Shown in pieces: positions 45,301 through 54,435 of a DNA stretch of 64,000 bases. The position numbers and the translations under genes were made by a program. The notes below the pieces were generated by a model. It saw only the letters and a program-made list of their open reading frames with translations. It did not search any database and was not told the origin of the DNA. Origin of the DNA: Chloroflexota bacterium (GTDB lineage: Bacteria; Chloroflexota; Anaerolineae; Anaerolineales; UBA4823); the NCBI GenBank assembly GCA_029265355.1, contig JAJUJL010000008.1, positions 1-64,000 of the forward strand, given 5' to 3'. Position 1 is the stretch's first letter. Each line of letters begins with the position of its first letter.

Positions 45301-45598
45301 AGGGACTGTACGGATTGCCATCAATCTTAGCCGCCAGTCCATCGAGCAACTTGACCTTGATAGCGCAGCCAGTGTTGCACTGTAAGCAGACTGTGTAGAT
45401 CTGGTTCTCGGGTTTACTTTCGAAAAAACCACCCTCTCCAGCAGCCATTACCTTTTGGATAGCCTGGCGGGCCTGCGGGATGTTACCCAACAGCGCCAGG
45501 GCGCCGCCGGTTACTGCTGAAAGTCGAATGAAATCACGCCGCGAGACTGTGGGGCGCTCCGCGATTTGATCGCTGTTTTGTGGTTGCTGTTTAGCCAT
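42320..45598 (-). CDS. ttrA: Tetrathionate reductase-type molybdoenzyme, catalytic subunit
   Basis: 1092 residues with a Tat signal ([10 protein letters not shown], 19-28). The [4Fe-4S] ligands are C71, C74, C78 and C123. C282 (GHTTVCQGS) is the likely Mo ligand. Molybdopterin-binding blocks follow ([33 protein letters not shown]). The size is near TtrA (about 1020) and well above PhsA or ArrA. The gene order ttrB-ttrC-ttrA is the same as in Salmonella. It should reduce tetrathionate to thiosulfate, or a related sulfur or metalloid oxyanion. A 909-codon open frame runs antisense to it and is a codon-bias artefact. Confidence 0.8.
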   Translation of the reverse strand: MAKQQPQNSDQIAERPTVSRRDFIRLSAVTGGALALLGNIPQARQAIQKVMAAGEGGFFESKPENQIYTVCLQCNTGCAIKVKLLDGLAAKIDGNPYSPWTLWPHPAYDTPVKDMATMEGGICPKGQAGLQSAYDPYRITSVLKRKPGTKRGEGQWVSIPFDQAIDEIVNGGDLFGEGPVEGLKSIRALTDTEVAAEMAAEIKAIWDENDADKKKALVEEFKAKHADHLEALIDPEHPDLGPKNNQLMFVWGRMKGGREDVVHRFFQEAYGTVNMNGHTTVCQGSLYFTGKAMSAKWNAAKSSWDSGDKFYWQGDTGNSEFVIYVGANLFEANYGPPQRTPKATEGLINGKKFAVIDPRLSKVAAKAWKWVPIKPGTDAAFALGMIRWMLENERYNAAYLAIANQAAATAAGEPNYTNAAWLVKIKDGQPGKHLRASELGLLTPQTVQKDGKDVTVYVDAAGVQYPGDTPVALVGGAPTPIDVLDPEAAPVVGDLLVNQTVGEFEVKSGLQILLESAQQHTIAEWAEIAGVKERDILELAAEFTSHGRKAVADIHRGPSQHTNGFYNNNAWYVVNLLIGNFDYAGGTIKASTYDRKGSKKGQPFPVTTMFGEHHFTSFGVDMLRTRVAYEKSTLFDGTYPTRRPWFPIATDVYQEDIPSIGDAYPYPIKVLMTYMNGSVYSLPAGHTAIEILADTKKVPLHIASDILVGETSSYADYIFPDLSFLERWEFHGSHPSVPWKVENVRQPAISLPGWPTVKVYGEEIPMSFEALLMAIAEKLELPGFGPNGFGEGIPFTRPEHFYLKQVADIAFGDKEDGSDNVPEADDEEMRIFLEARRHLPKSVFDAEVWKAAVGGDESLWRKTVFVLNRGGRYQDFAKGYKGDLVANKYGRLINLYQEKTYTSINTMTGKPFTGYTTYVPAGLSSTGEEIEDEGYEFNLITFKMITMTKARTVTNYWLMAVQPEGYVMLNRADAERLGIQHGDRVRLSSASNPDGVWDVKGGRKVPMIGKAHIVEGLRPGVVAFPLGYGHWASGSHDITIDGMVVKGDPRRAAPLHGNAAMRVDPHLGNVTLSDLAGGSAVFYDSKVKVEKV

Positions 45599-45599
45599 T

Positions 45600-46727
45600 T
45601 CATGCCTCCTTGCTGCTCAAAGGCAGGCGATCTTCGCCAATCAGAAATGCCAGCACCGCCATGCCGACGATGCCCAGTGTGACCGCCCATTCCATGAGGC
45701 TTGGGAAATAATCAAATGTGAGATGTGGACCACTAAAGGCAGTGGTCAGCGCCTGGATTTCCGGCACCGTGAGAGCGGGGAAGACGATATTGGCGCGGGC
45801 GACGGCAAAGCCAAACAAGACCAGCACGCCCATCCAGCCGGCCCAACCGTTGTGTCGCGCCAGCTTGGGCTGCACCAGCACGAAGATCGGAACCAATGTG
45901 CCGATTAGAATTTGCAGTATCCAGAAAGCCCACCAGTATGGGCCGTACAGCACCGCGCGCACAGCTTCGACGTTCTGCGGCACGTTGCCGTACATACTCT
46001 GTGAGAAGTCCGCCCACAAAAAGTACAGTTTGACGACTGCCAGGGCAACTGTTAAGACAGATAGCACCCAGAGCTGTTCTGAACGATTGGGCGACTCTTT
46101 TTGCCCAAACAGGCCGATCACAACCAGCATGGCGGCAGCTCCAGATGCTAACGAGAAGACCGGGAACTGCACCGGCAGCAAACCAACATGCCAGAACAGG
46201 CGGCTGGCTTCTACACCCAACAGTGCTCCCACTGCGCCACTGACGAACAGAGAGAGAGGCAGGCCTACGATCATCAAAGTTCGCAAGAGACTGCTCTGCG
46301 GATTGCGAATGGACAGGTAGAGTGAGGCCAACATGAGCAGTCCAAACAAAGTGTAGCCCCACACCATTTGAGCCATCACCGAACCCAGGTCGCCTTGCAG
46401 GTACACTTTCCAGATGCGCTCCATGTGACCCAGGTCAAGCCAGATCGAAAGCAAGGCAGCCGCCAGGCTCACCAGCCCCACCCACAGGGCTGTGCGCCCG
46501 GTACCTTTGAAGATTTTGATATGGAACAGCAGATCCAGAGTTGAGATCATGAAGGCCCCTGCCGCTGTGCCGGCGAAGAATAAGTACATCGCCACCCACA
46601 GTCCCCAGACCACGTAGGAACCGTAGGCTGCTTCACGGTGGCCTGTTGTCAGCCGGACGAAGACGCCCCACAAGCCAAACAGAAGGGCCAAGGCGCTAAT
46701 GGTATAAATCGCACGCTTGAAGTTCAT
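45600..46727 (-). CDS. ttrC: NrfD/PsrC-type quinol-oxidising membrane subunit
   Basis: 375 residues with nine to ten membrane segments in the NrfD/PsrC/TtrC pattern. There is no heme ligand set, but quinone-pocket residues are likely near the N-terminal helices (YGSYVVWGLWVAMYLFFAGTAAGAF). It links the quinol pool to the Fe-S subunit. It ends one base before ttrA and starts 11 bases after ttrB. Confidence 0.88.
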   Translation of the reverse strand: MNFKRAIYTISALALLFGLWGVFVRLTTGHREAAYGSYVVWGLWVAMYLFFAGTAAGAFMISTLDLLFHIKIFKGTGRTALWVGLVSLAAALLSIWLDLGHMERIWKVYLQGDLGSVMAQMVWGYTLFGLLMLASLYLSIRNPQSSLLRTLMIVGLPLSLFVSGAVGALLGVEASRLFWHVGLLPVQFPVFSLASGAAAMLVVIGLFGQKESPNRSEQLWVLSVLTVALAVVKLYFLWADFSQSMYGNVPQNVEAVRAVLYGPYWWAFWILQILIGTLVPIFVLVQPKLARHNGWAGWMGVLVLFGFAVARANIVFPALTVPEIQALTTAFSGPHLTFDYFPSLMEWAVTLGIVGMAVLAFLIGEDRLPLSSKEA

Positions 46728-46738
46728 CTCATTGCTCC

Positions 46739-47488
46739 TTACACCAGGTAGTACACGCGTGGCTCGGTGCCCAGCTCTTCTTTGAGTCGCATCACGTTCG
46801 GGCTGGCGATCATCTCGGCTACCAGGCTATCGGGATCGTTCGCGTCGCCGAACAGGGTAGCGCGACCAATACAGGTAGTGGTGCAGGCCGGCAGCATGCC
46901 CTCCGCCAGGCGGTGCAGGCAGAAGTGGCACTTGCGGACGTTGCCAATAGGAGATTTTTCGCCTTCGCGCTGGCGGTTCTCGCCATACTCGTAATTGGCA
47001 TGGCGCTCGTAGTCATCGGCGTTGGCCTGCCCAAACAAGAAGGGGAAATTATCGGGCGTGTTATCCGTGTAGGTCAAACCGAAGTCGAAGGTGCGCGCTC
47101 CATACGGGCAGGCTGTCACGCAGTAGCGGCACCCGATGCACTGGTCATAATCCACGACGGTGACGCCCTCATTGTTTTTGTAGGTGGCATTCACCGGGCA
47201 GACCGGCACACAAGGCGGCTCGTCACATTGCATACAAGGGCGGGGGATAAAGCGGCGGGTCACATTCGGGTAGCTGCCGAACTCCTCATCGAGCACCGGG
47301 CGGTAGACGACGCCGGGTGGCAGCTTATTTTCGGCAACACAGGCGATGGTGCAGGCGTGGCATCCCACGCACTTGCGCAAGTCTATCACCATCACCCAGC
47401 GCCTTTCTTCGGGCTTCTTTTTCAGCGCCCGCTGGAGTTCTGCGTGCATTCGCACCAGCACATCTTGCTGTTCGAGCACTCCGAGCAT
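46739..47488 (-). CDS. ttrB: Tetrathionate reductase-type Fe-S subunit
   Basis: 249 residues with four ferredoxin-like clusters ([46 protein letters not shown] with CTTTC) for an electron wire between the NrfD subunit and TtrA. Like other TtrB/PsrB-type proteins it has no clear Tat motif here and probably travels with the TtrA signal. AAGGAGG precedes the start. First gene of the minus-strand operon, divergent from the 47,748 sensor kinase. Confidence 0.88.
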   Translation of the reverse strand: MLGVLEQQDVLVRMHAELQRALKKKPEERRWVMVIDLRKCVGCHACTIACVAENKLPPGVVYRPVLDEEFGSYPNVTRRFIPRPCMQCDEPPCVPVCPVNATYKNNEGVTVVDYDQCIGCRYCVTACPYGARTFDFGLTYTDNTPDNFPFLFGQANADDYERHANYEYGENRQREGEKSPIGNVRKCHFCLHRLAEGMLPACTTTCIGRATLFGDANDPDSLVAEMIASPNVMRLKEELGTEPRVYYLV

Positions 47489-47644
47489 AACATACCTCCT
47501 TCCAGGACAGGGTAAGTAAGATGAAATACCAGCTTAAATGTATCGCCGAAGGGCGTTCGCTTGTATCAGGTAAAGTCAGTATTTATGGCTGCCGCTTGTC
47601 AGGGAAAACCCTACGAAACGAAAAACGCGCTCGGGTTACAGAAA

Positions 47645-47706
47645 GGTGACATTTATCACTAATCTTGAAAAGCGGTTATGATTATAATGAATTCGATTTT
47701 CCGAAT
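47645..47706 (+). promoter_or_regulatory. Dual-control promoter of the kinase/regulator pair
   Basis: A Crp/Fnr-type site (GGTGA-N6-TCACT, 47645-47660), -10 TATAAT (47683-47688) and the ArsR-type box ATTCG-N6-CGAAT (47691-47706) are spaced as in the 39,744 promoter, with the activator centre 35.5 bases before the end of the -10. No good -35 is seen, as expected for an activator-dependent promoter. The rest of the divergent gap (47,489-47,644) must hold the ttr promoter, which I could not place. Confidence 0.75.
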
Positions 47707-47747
47707 ATGCAGGCCGACTCTTTGGCGCTTCAGCCATGGAGGTGCAC

Positions 47748-48863
47748 TTGGATCACATCTTGATGCTCAAGAAAATGGTGTGTTTGCTTTCTTGCCAACC
47801 GCGGAACCTGCAAAGCCAATTAAACGACGCCTTGGACTGCTTGCTGGCCGCGACCTCTGCACTTGCAACGGGAATTCTCTGGCCGGATGCCAACGGCTTC
47901 ATCCAATTGCGGGCGCAGTCTCCGCTCAACTTCTTTGCAGATCCAAAATCCTGGCGCAATTTCACCAACCCGGACAATCCGGACGCTCTTACCTGGGGGC
48001 AGGAAGCGTACGCCTGGCTGGCAGCGCCGATGAAGGTTGGTGGAACGCCGATTGGCAGGCTTTGGGTAGTCGACCACGTTGGGCGAAATTTTGACCAAAA
48101 TGATCGTGAGTTCATCATGATGGCTGGCAATCAACTGGCTCTTGCGATTGAAAACAGCCGCCTGTATGAGGAAGTACAGCGCCTGGCAATCAAGCGCGGC
48201 GAGCTCTTGCGCAGGGTGATTGCTACCCAGGATGAACGCTGCCGGCGTATTTCACGCGAACTGCACGACGAGATCTCACAATCGCTTACTGCCATGTCGC
48301 TGGATATCGAAGCCATTGACCTTGATGACCAATTGCGACACCACCCTGTGCTCCAGCGGCTGAGCCACATGCGCCCGCGTTTGCAAACCGCATTGAAAGA
48401 GATCAATCGAATCATCCTGGATTTGCGGCCCACCTTGCTAGACGATATGGGGCTGATCGCCGCAATTCGCTGGTTTGCGATGCAACGCCTGGGCACTTCC
48501 GGTGTTAACGTGCACATAGATTGCAGCGACCCTGCGATAAACCCGGAATCGCATGTAGAGACCACACTGTATCGCATCGCCCAAGAGGCGATCAACAACA
48601 TCGCCAGGCATGCCCATGCCAGGAATGTTTGGCTGTCATACCAAAAAACCAATCACACAATCCAGTTATCCATTCGGGACGATGGCTGTGGCTTCGATCC
48701 TGAAGCCGTCATGAACCAGCCGGATGATCGCAAGGGAATTGGGCTGTTTGGTATGCAAGAAAGAGCCTCTGTGATCGGCGCCTGCACACAAATCAACTCC
48801 GCTCCCGGGCAGGGCACCTGCATTTTGGTGCGATATCCCGCAAGAGAATTCAAGGCTGGGTAA
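47748..48863 (+). CDS. Soluble GAF-domain sensor histidine kinase
   Basis: About 371 residues from TTG 47748, which has GGAGG five bases upstream; ATG 47736 overlaps that site and is the alternative. No membrane segment. A GAF-like domain (about 20-150) is followed by a HisKA_3 dimerisation helix (RRISRELHDEISQ, phosphoacceptor His) and a HATPase domain (DDGCGFDPE, GIGLFGMQERA). Cys in MVCLLSCQ near the N-terminus and in the GAF domain could make it a redox sensor like NreB-type kinases. It forms a pair with the next gene. Confidence 0.85.
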   Translation: MDHILMLKKMVCLLSCQPRNLQSQLNDALDCLLAATSALATGILWPDANGFIQLRAQSPLNFFADPKSWRNFTNPDNPDALTWGQEAYAWLAAPMKVGGTPIGRLWVVDHVGRNFDQNDREFIMMAGNQLALAIENSRLYEEVQRLAIKRGELLRRVIATQDERCRRISRELHDEISQSLTAMSLDIEAIDLDDQLRHHPVLQRLSHMRPRLQTALKEINRIILDLRPTLLDDMGLIAAIRWFAMQRLGTSGVNVHIDCSDPAINPESHVETTLYRIAQEAINNIARHAHARNVWLSYQKTNHTIQLSIRDDGCGFDPEAVMNQPDDRKGIGLFGMQERASVIGACTQINSAPGQGTCILVRYPAREFKAG

Positions 48864-48867
48864 TCGC

Positions 48868-49512
48868 ATGGCAGCCCCGATACGCGTCATGCTGGTCGAC
48901 GATCATACCGTATTGCGCGATAGCTTGAAAGCATACCTGGCGCTCTATCCTGATATCGAGGTGGTGGGAGAAGCCGCAGATGGGATCGAAGCGCTTTCAA
49001 AAGTTCGCCAGCTTCATCCAGATATCCTGCTCTTGGACCTGGCGATGCCTGGCCTGAGCGGGGTGGATGTCCTGCGCCGGATTCGCAAGGATGCCCCAGA
49101 ATGTAAGGTGGTTGTTCTGACCCAACATGAGCTACCTGAATACATCCTCCCGGCGCTGCGTGAAGGAGCTAAAGGATACATATTGAAGCGCGCCGGGGGG
49201 AATGAAGTCGTGCAGGCGATTCGAGCGGTGGCGCAGGGAGAGAGTTATCTCCATCCTGCCATCACTTCTTTCATCATCGAAGCGGCGCTCAGACCAGATC
49301 TCCCCTCGCGCGCTGGAGGCCCCGCAGAAGACCTGACCGAACGCGAGCGAGAGGTGCTGGCGTTGATTGGCGAAGGAAAAACCAATGCCGAAATTGCCGC
49401 TCTGCTCTCCATCAGCGCCAAAACCGTCGACAAACATCGCGCCAGTGTCATGTCCAAGTTGAATATCACAACGCGAGCCGGCCTGATCAAGTACGCCTTA
49501 TCCAAAAAGTAG
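48868..49512 (+). CDS. NarL/FixJ-family response regulator
   Basis: 214 residues. The receiver domain (VMLVDDHTVLRDSL, phosphoacceptor Asp in ILLLDLAMPG, Lys in YILKRAGG) is joined to a LuxR-type helix-turn-helix (LTEREREVLALIGEGKTNAEIA). It starts four bases after the kinase, its partner. The target is unknown; the octaheme gene directly downstream and the divergent ttr operon are the first candidates. Confidence 0.92.
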   Translation: MAAPIRVMLVDDHTVLRDSLKAYLALYPDIEVVGEAADGIEALSKVRQLHPDILLLDLAMPGLSGVDVLRRIRKDAPECKVVVLTQHELPEYILPALREGAKGYILKRAGGNEVVQAIRAVAQGESYLHPAITSFIIEAALRPDLPSRAGGPAEDLTEREREVLALIGEGKTNAEIAALLSISAKTVDKHRASVMSKLNITTRAGLIKYALSKK

Positions 49513-49632
49513 ATTTTTTCCACCTCTGTCTAAGGCATTTTCCCCATTTTTTCTAATTGAAATTTAATCTATACTGTGTGCAGAAATTCACAAGGCAGTT
49601 TTTTTTCCTATTGACCGATTGAGGAGAATGCT

Positions 49633-51057
49633 ATGGCCGAGAAAATAAAACAGCTCACTCTCACCGTGCTATTGATCAGTGTTTTGGCGCTTGCCATCCT
49701 TCTGGCAGGCTGCCAGCCGCAAATTGTGGAGAAGATCGTCACTCAAGAAGTGAAGGTCGAGGTCACGAAAGAAGTGCCAGTGGAGGTGATCAAGACCGTC
49801 GAAGTGCCAGTCGAAGTGGTGAAGACGGTGGAGGTGCTGCCACCCGATCCCAATGAAGAAGCCCTGGCGCTGCTGGAGGGATCGCTTCATGGTACCACCG
49901 CAGGAAAGGCGTATTTCTATTCCAAAGACCAGGGTGGCATGGAAATACTCACTGGCATTCCCTACGAGAACCTGAAATGCCGTGAGTGCCACACCCGTTA
50001 TAACAAAGAGGAAAAGCTGGAACAGATTCGCTGCGAAGGCTGCCACATCACCGATCCGGCAAACAGCGCGCCGCCCATGGCAATGCTTTCATTACCGCAG
50101 TTTGCATCAACGGGTCCTTCAGGTTGTCTCTCCTGCCACCGCCGCCAGGGATTTGAAATCGTTGCTCAAAAACCCAAACTGGATCCTGCTACCAACCAGC
50201 CGGTAACCGACTCCCTTGGCAATCAGGTGATGGTTCCATTGACCACCGATGTGCACCGCAGCCCGGCACCGGTTGGGAAAGCCATGCAGTGTGTCAACTG
50301 CCACTCGCAGGCTGAAATCCATGGAGATGGCAACAGCTACAATTCCCTGATCGAATCACCAAGCGTCAAGTGCGTGGACTGCCATGCAGTCGAGAATCTG
50401 TCTAACAATCCGGCCCATGAGCAACACGGCGAAAACGTGACCTGCGCCGCGTGCCACGTTCAAACAGTGACGAGCTGCTACGGCTGCCATTTCAACGTAG
50501 TGGTGCCCGATGAGAACGGTGTCGCGGGCAGCGAGTTTCCATACAAGCGCTTCACCGGTTGGAAATTCCTGGTGATGCGGGATGGCAAGTATGACCTGGC
50601 AAACTTAATGGCAGTCACCTACTCCGAAGGCGAAGAAACCAAGACCTTTGCCGTGATTGCCCCCAATTACGGGCACACCGTGAGCAGCTTGAAAGGTGAT
50701 ATCAATAAGGCTTGCGCACAGTGCCACGATAACGCCAATGTGAAGACCTACAACGAGACCGGTGAAATTGTGCTGACCCGCTACAACCCGGAAACCAAAG
50801 CTTTAGAATTCCCGGCTGCGGCTGGGTTGGTTGTGCCAGTGCCGCAAGACTACCAGCAAGCCTTCAAGCTGGCCTTTATGCGCATCGCCAACATTGAAGA
50901 TGTGCGCGCGGCCGAACCTGCCAAGCAAGAAGCTACTGCAACCTGGGAATTTGCCAAGGAGGGTGTCGATCTGTGGCAGATGCTGTTTGCAGAACCGCTC
51001 GAGAAAATGCCCCCCCAGATGCAGTTCAATTTCCCAACACCCACCCCGAACCCTTAG
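49633..51057 (+). CDS. Octaheme cytochrome c lipoprotein
   Basis: 474 residues. The lipoprotein signal ends LLAGC (Cys near residue 27). A Val/Lys/Glu stalk of repeated VEV-KTVEVPVEV type, common in Chloroflexota lipoproteins, leads to eight CxxCH heme sites (CRECH, CEGCH, CLSCH, CVNCH, CVDCH, CAACH, CYGCH, CAQCH). The size and heme number resemble octaheme tetrathionate reductase-like and related cytochromes, but no CxxCK heme is present, so catalysis is uncertain. It may be an outer-face electron shuttle for the ttr system. Confidence 0.85.
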   Translation: MAEKIKQLTLTVLLISVLALAILLAGCQPQIVEKIVTQEVKVEVTKEVPVEVIKTVEVPVEVVKTVEVLPPDPNEEALALLEGSLHGTTAGKAYFYSKDQGGMEILTGIPYENLKCRECHTRYNKEEKLEQIRCEGCHITDPANSAPPMAMLSLPQFASTGPSGCLSCHRRQGFEIVAQKPKLDPATNQPVTDSLGNQVMVPLTTDVHRSPAPVGKAMQCVNCHSQAEIHGDGNSYNSLIESPSVKCVDCHAVENLSNNPAHEQHGENVTCAACHVQTVTSCYGCHFNVVVPDENGVAGSEFPYKRFTGWKFLVMRDGKYDLANLMAVTYSEGEETKTFAVIAPNYGHTVSSLKGDINKACAQCHDNANVKTYNETGEIVLTRYNPETKALEFPAAAGLVVPVPQDYQQAFKLAFMRIANIEDVRAAEPAKQEATATWEFAKEGVDLWQMLFAEPLEKMPPQMQFNFPTPTPNP

Positions 51058-51080
51058 TTGTTCGAGACCGCAAGTCATCA

Positions 51081-51127
51081 GGGATGTTTGTGCGCCATAT
51101 AGCAGCGCACAAACATCCCGGTTTCTT
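51081..51127 (+). terminator. Intrinsic terminator after the octaheme gene
   Basis: A perfect 15-base-pair stem (GGGATGTTTGTGCGC with its complement, 51081-51095 and 51105-51119) and a nine-base loop are followed by GGTTTCTTT. Confidence 0.8.
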
Positions 51128-51209
51128 TGCACTCGGTTTACAGTGGCAATCCCAGCGCCATGACTCGCATAAAGAATTGAGGCTCACCCCTCTAAGAGGA
51201 TGGACTCCG

Positions 51210-51869
51210 TCACTCGGCCGAGATTAAACCCTTCCTCAATGCAAAACGGACCAGGGCCGCCCGGTTGGCCAAGCCCAATTTTTCCATGCCGCGCGCTCGG
51301 TAAGTCTCCACGGTCTTCACGCTCAGGTTGAGCTTTTCTGCGATTTCACTGCCGGTGTATCCCAAAGCAGCCTGGCGAAGCACCTCTTGTTCACGCTCGC
51401 TCAGTGTATTCCATAAATCGGGTTCACTGGTGTTGCCCGGCTGTGGGAGCAGGTCTTCTAATAGATCGCGTGTCATGGAGGGATGCACATACACCTCACC
51501 GCGCAACACGGCGCGGACCGCTGAGAGCAGCTCCACATCGGCGGCTTTTTTCAGCACATACCCTGCGGCCCCACTTTTTAGCGCCTGGCGCAGGTACTGG
51601 GGATCGTCATGCATGGTCAGGATCAAGATTCGGGAAGCGGGGGAGCTCCGGTGCAAGGCTGGAAGCGCATCCATTCCACCCAACCCAGGCATACTCAAAT
51701 CGAGCAAAATCAAATCGGGTCGGGTTTGTTCCGCGAGAGCGAGCGCTTCAAGCCCGCTGGCTGCTTCACCAACCACTTCGAGATCTGCCTGGCTGTTGAG
51801 CAGCAAGCGCAGGCCTGATCGCAGTACAGCGTGGTCATCAGCCAGTATGATGCGCGTCTTGGGCGTCAT
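51210..51869 (-). CDS. NarL/FixJ-family response regulator
   Basis: 219 residues from ATG 51869, which overlaps the kinase stop (ATGA). The receiver domain (IILADDHAVLRSGL, Asp in ILLDLSMPGL, Lys in YVLKKAAD) is followed by a LuxR-type DNA-binding domain (LSEREQEVLRQAALGYTGSEIA). It is the output of a three-gene signal system with the kinase and PhnD-like lipoprotein, comparable with TtrR beside ttr genes. Confidence 0.93.
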   Translation of the reverse strand: MTPKTRIILADDHAVLRSGLRLLLNSQADLEVVGEAASGLEALALAEQTRPDLILLDLSMPGLGGMDALPALHRSSPASRILILTMHDDPQYLRQALKSGAAGYVLKKAADVELLSAVRAVLRGEVYVHPSMTRDLLEDLLPQPGNTSEPDLWNTLSEREQEVLRQAALGYTGSEIAEKLNLSVKTVETYRARGMEKLGLANRAALVRFALRKGLISAE

Positions 51870-53323
51870 GGCTTCCACCCGATGAGGGGGTCAATCTCGG
51901 CAGGTTGATTGAGCGGCAATTGGATGTACAGGCTGGCGCCGGAGCCGGGGGTGCTCTCAATGGTCAGCGATCCGCCTAATAGCTCGGCACGCTCGCGCAT
52001 GCCTGCCAATCCCAAATGGCCTTCGCCGTGATTTTGATTGACGTCGAAGCCGACGCCATCGTCTTCAATCACTGCAACCACGTCGTAATGACGACGCTCC
52101 ACCAGGATGCTGACCGATTTGGCGTGTGCATGGCGGGTGATATTGGTGAGCGCTTCCTGCAAGATGCGGTAGAGAGCTGTCTCAATCGCCTCGGGTAAGC
52201 GCTCATTGCCCAGGTGCACTACCAGATCCACGCGGATGCAGTGGCGCTTGGACCAATCGTGCACCAGGCGATTCAGTGCCGCTGGGAGGCCCAAGTCATC
52301 CAGCACAGAGGGACGCAACTGCACAGCCAGCGTGTGCACGTCGTCCAGCACTCTGCCAACCACCTGGCGCAGTTCCTGGGTATGATCATGAACCTGCGGG
52401 GTATCACAGGCATTCTCCAGGGTGCGCAGCCCCACCATAAGAGAAGTGAGGTTTTGAGAGGTGCTGTCGTGCAGCTCCCGCGAGATGCGACGGCGCTCCT
52501 CCTCCTGGGCAGCGATGACCCGCTCCAAAAGCTGCCGGCGCAGCAGTTCACGCTCGCGACGCAGTTCATCAGCCCGTTCCAGCTCGACCGCCATCTGGTT
52601 AAAGGCATCAGCCAGCTCGCCAATTTCATCATTCGCCCAACGTCGTACCCGGCGGGAAAAGTCGCCTCGCCCGATTGCCCGGGTAGCATCGACAAGTTCC
52701 AGGATGGGGCGGGTGAGTACGAATGTCAAGAAAGTGGCAGCCAGCAGACTCATCACCAAAACGATTGCAGTGGTCAACGCAACCTGTGAGGTGAGATCGA
52801 GAAGCACACGGCGCACGCCCTCGTTAGAGATTCCAACCCGGGCAGTGCCAGCCTTACCGCCAAAAATTGGAACGGCGATATCCCAAACCAGTCCCTCTGG
52901 GGTATCCAACGACACCGTGTGCTGGTACTCTTCGGGCGTAGCCCGATTCATGGAGATCAAATCGACTGGAAAGCCCTGACCAAAGGTGTGCGCCAGCACC
53001 TGCCCTTGAGTATCCAGGATGAAGGCATAGCGTACATTGCGGTTGTTAGCCTGCGTCTCCAGTAGCAACTGCCGCAAGGCGTATAGATCGTTGACCAGGA
53101 TCAAGTCGGTGGCTCGCGCCGCCAGGTCGCGCCCGATCGAAGCTCCCTGCGCACCCTGCTCCTCTTCCAATACCCGGGTCAATGAGTAATGCACCTGGAT
53201 GGTGAGCACCGTGCTGAGCAAGATGGTGCCACCGAGCACGATGCCCATGATCTTTGTCCGTACATTAACACTGCCAGCGATATCCCAAAACCGCGAAACC
53301 AGGTTATGCCAGAACGAGTTCAC
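51866..53323 (-). CDS. Membrane sensor histidine kinase (TtrS-like core)
   Basis: 485 residues. Membrane helix 1 lies near 25-45 and an extracytoplasmic sensor of about 130 residues follows. Helix 2 is near 185-205 (VALTTAIVLVMSLLAATFLTF), followed by HAMP, HisKA_3 (RRRISRELHDSTSQN) and HATPase (EDDGVGFDV, GLAGMRERA). The start overlaps the stop of the PhnD-like gene (ATGA), so the three proteins are made together. TtrS of Salmonella fuses a PhnD-like sensor to such a kinase; here the binding protein is separate, as in the AioXSR and ArrXST systems. Confidence 0.9.
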   Translation of the reverse strand: MNSFWHNLVSRFWDIAGSVNVRTKIMGIVLGGTILLSTVLTIQVHYSLTRVLEEEQGAQGASIGRDLAARATDLILVNDLYALRQLLLETQANNRNVRYAFILDTQGQVLAHTFGQGFPVDLISMNRATPEEYQHTVSLDTPEGLVWDIAVPIFGGKAGTARVGISNEGVRRVLLDLTSQVALTTAIVLVMSLLAATFLTFVLTRPILELVDATRAIGRGDFSRRVRRWANDEIGELADAFNQMAVELERADELRRERELLRRQLLERVIAAQEEERRRISRELHDSTSQNLTSLMVGLRTLENACDTPQVHDHTQELRQVVGRVLDDVHTLAVQLRPSVLDDLGLPAALNRLVHDWSKRHCIRVDLVVHLGNERLPEAIETALYRILQEALTNITRHAHAKSVSILVERRHYDVVAVIEDDGVGFDVNQNHGEGHLGLAGMRERAELLGGSLTIESTPGSGASLYIQLPLNQPAEIDPLIGWKP

Positions 53324-54243
53324 GGAGCAACCTCATCAAAAGGCACCAGAGAGTCGATTATTTCAGCAGACTGGTAGTCGTCAGCAGACACATGGACAAA
53401 TCGATCGTAATTCAGCACCTGCAAAGCCGCCAATCCATCGGCGTCTTCGTGCATATTCAACAAGATGGATTCTAGCTCAGCGCGAATCGTGGGACGCAAA
53501 CCGGGACTGACAACCACTGGCGGCATACCGAATGGTGGAGATGTGTAAATAATACGAATTTGTCGCGCCAGTTCAGGAGTGCGCTTAAGTGCAAAGCCCA
53601 GCACCACACTGTCCACCGAGGCGCCATCGGCAATCCCATCAGCCACGGCGCGGATGGCATCATCGTGACTGTATGTGAAGAAGGTGCGCGCGAAGAAAGT
53701 TTCTGGCTCCTCTCCCATGTTTTTGAGTAAATAGGTGGGGTACACTCGTCCGGTGAATGAAGTGGGATCGGTGAAGGCAAAAACCTTGCCGCGCAGATCT
53801 TCGATCTTATCCGCCGCGCTCTCGCGCGGCACAATGAGCTGGGCGCGGTAGACCACCTCTCCGCCGACCTGAGGCGCAACCAGGAGCTCCAGGTCAAATT
53901 CACGCTTACCAAGCAAGTAGGAACTGGTGCATACAAATGCCAGGTCAACTTCACCGGAGCGCAACAGCTCATTCACCTCAGAGTAGGTGCGCCGCTGGAC
54001 GCGCTCAACCGGGCGGTTCAACTTGGCGCTCAAATACTCCAATAACGGAGCATAGCTCTCGGCAGTACCCTGAGGAGAAATCACTGCCGCAATTGCCACC
54101 TTCAATGGGCGGATCTCATTTTGCACGGGTGTGGGCAAAGGCTCAAGCCGATTGAGGTCGACAAACCCTGCCGAGGGCGCTAACGGCGGCGTCGCACAAC
54201 CAGCAAGCATCAGAACCAGCAACATAAAGATGCACCTGTACAT
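53320..54243 (-). CDS. PhnD-like periplasmic binding lipoprotein
   Basis: 307 residues with a lipobox (LMLAGC, Cys 16). The fold is that of phosphate/phosphonate binding proteins of the PhnD group (PLKVAIAAVISPQGTAESYAPLLEYLSAKLNRPVERV, VDLAFVCTSSYL, FTDPTSFTGRVYP). No transporter genes are nearby; instead the kinase and response regulator follow with overlapping starts. It is therefore probably the ligand-sensing part of a three-component system, sensing tetrathionate, thiosulfate or an arsenic oxyanion. Confidence 0.88.
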   Translation of the reverse strand: MYRCIFMLLVLMLAGCATPPLAPSAGFVDLNRLEPLPTPVQNEIRPLKVAIAAVISPQGTAESYAPLLEYLSAKLNRPVERVQRRTYSEVNELLRSGEVDLAFVCTSSYLLGKREFDLELLVAPQVGGEVVYRAQLIVPRESAADKIEDLRGKVFAFTDPTSFTGRVYPTYLLKNMGEEPETFFARTFFTYSHDDAIRAVADGIADGASVDSVVLGFALKRTPELARQIRIIYTSPPFGMPPVVVSPGLRPTIRAELESILLNMHEDADGLAALQVLNYDRFVHVSADDYQSAEIIDSLVPFDEVAP

Positions 54244-54370
54244 GATGGAACCTCCAACCGGATATTACCATTAAAAATACTCGATCTTAGCCCATACTGC
54301 CAGTGTCAAAGCTCATGTTTATCGCATATTTTGATCTGCATTGGGGTGTTGAGCAATTCCCCAGCCGGGC

Positions 54371-54417
54371 TTGACAAAGGCGGGTGACCAGAATAGAATA
54401 CATTCGGTATATCGAAT
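54371..54417 (+). promoter_or_regulatory. ArsR promoter with self-operator
   Basis: TTGACA (54371-54376), 17 bases, TAGAAT (54394-54399), then ATTCG-N6-CGAAT (54402-54417) across the expected start. There is no Crp/Fnr-type site here. The layout is that of simple autorepression by the ArsR protein encoded at 54436, which makes it the best candidate to bind the same box at the five other promoters. Confidence 0.8.
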
Positions 54418-54435
54418 ATATTTCACGGATAAGCC

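Noticed and set aside
42656-45385. A 909-codon open frame on the plus strand opposite ttrA.
   Set aside because: It is fully antisense to a clear molybdoenzyme, has no domain, no ribosome site and the Cys/Gly/His bias expected from reading GC-rich codons backwards.
53320-54243. A phosphonate ABC transporter binding protein.
   Set aside because: There are no permease or ATPase genes, and the gene overlaps a kinase gene; a sensing role fits better.
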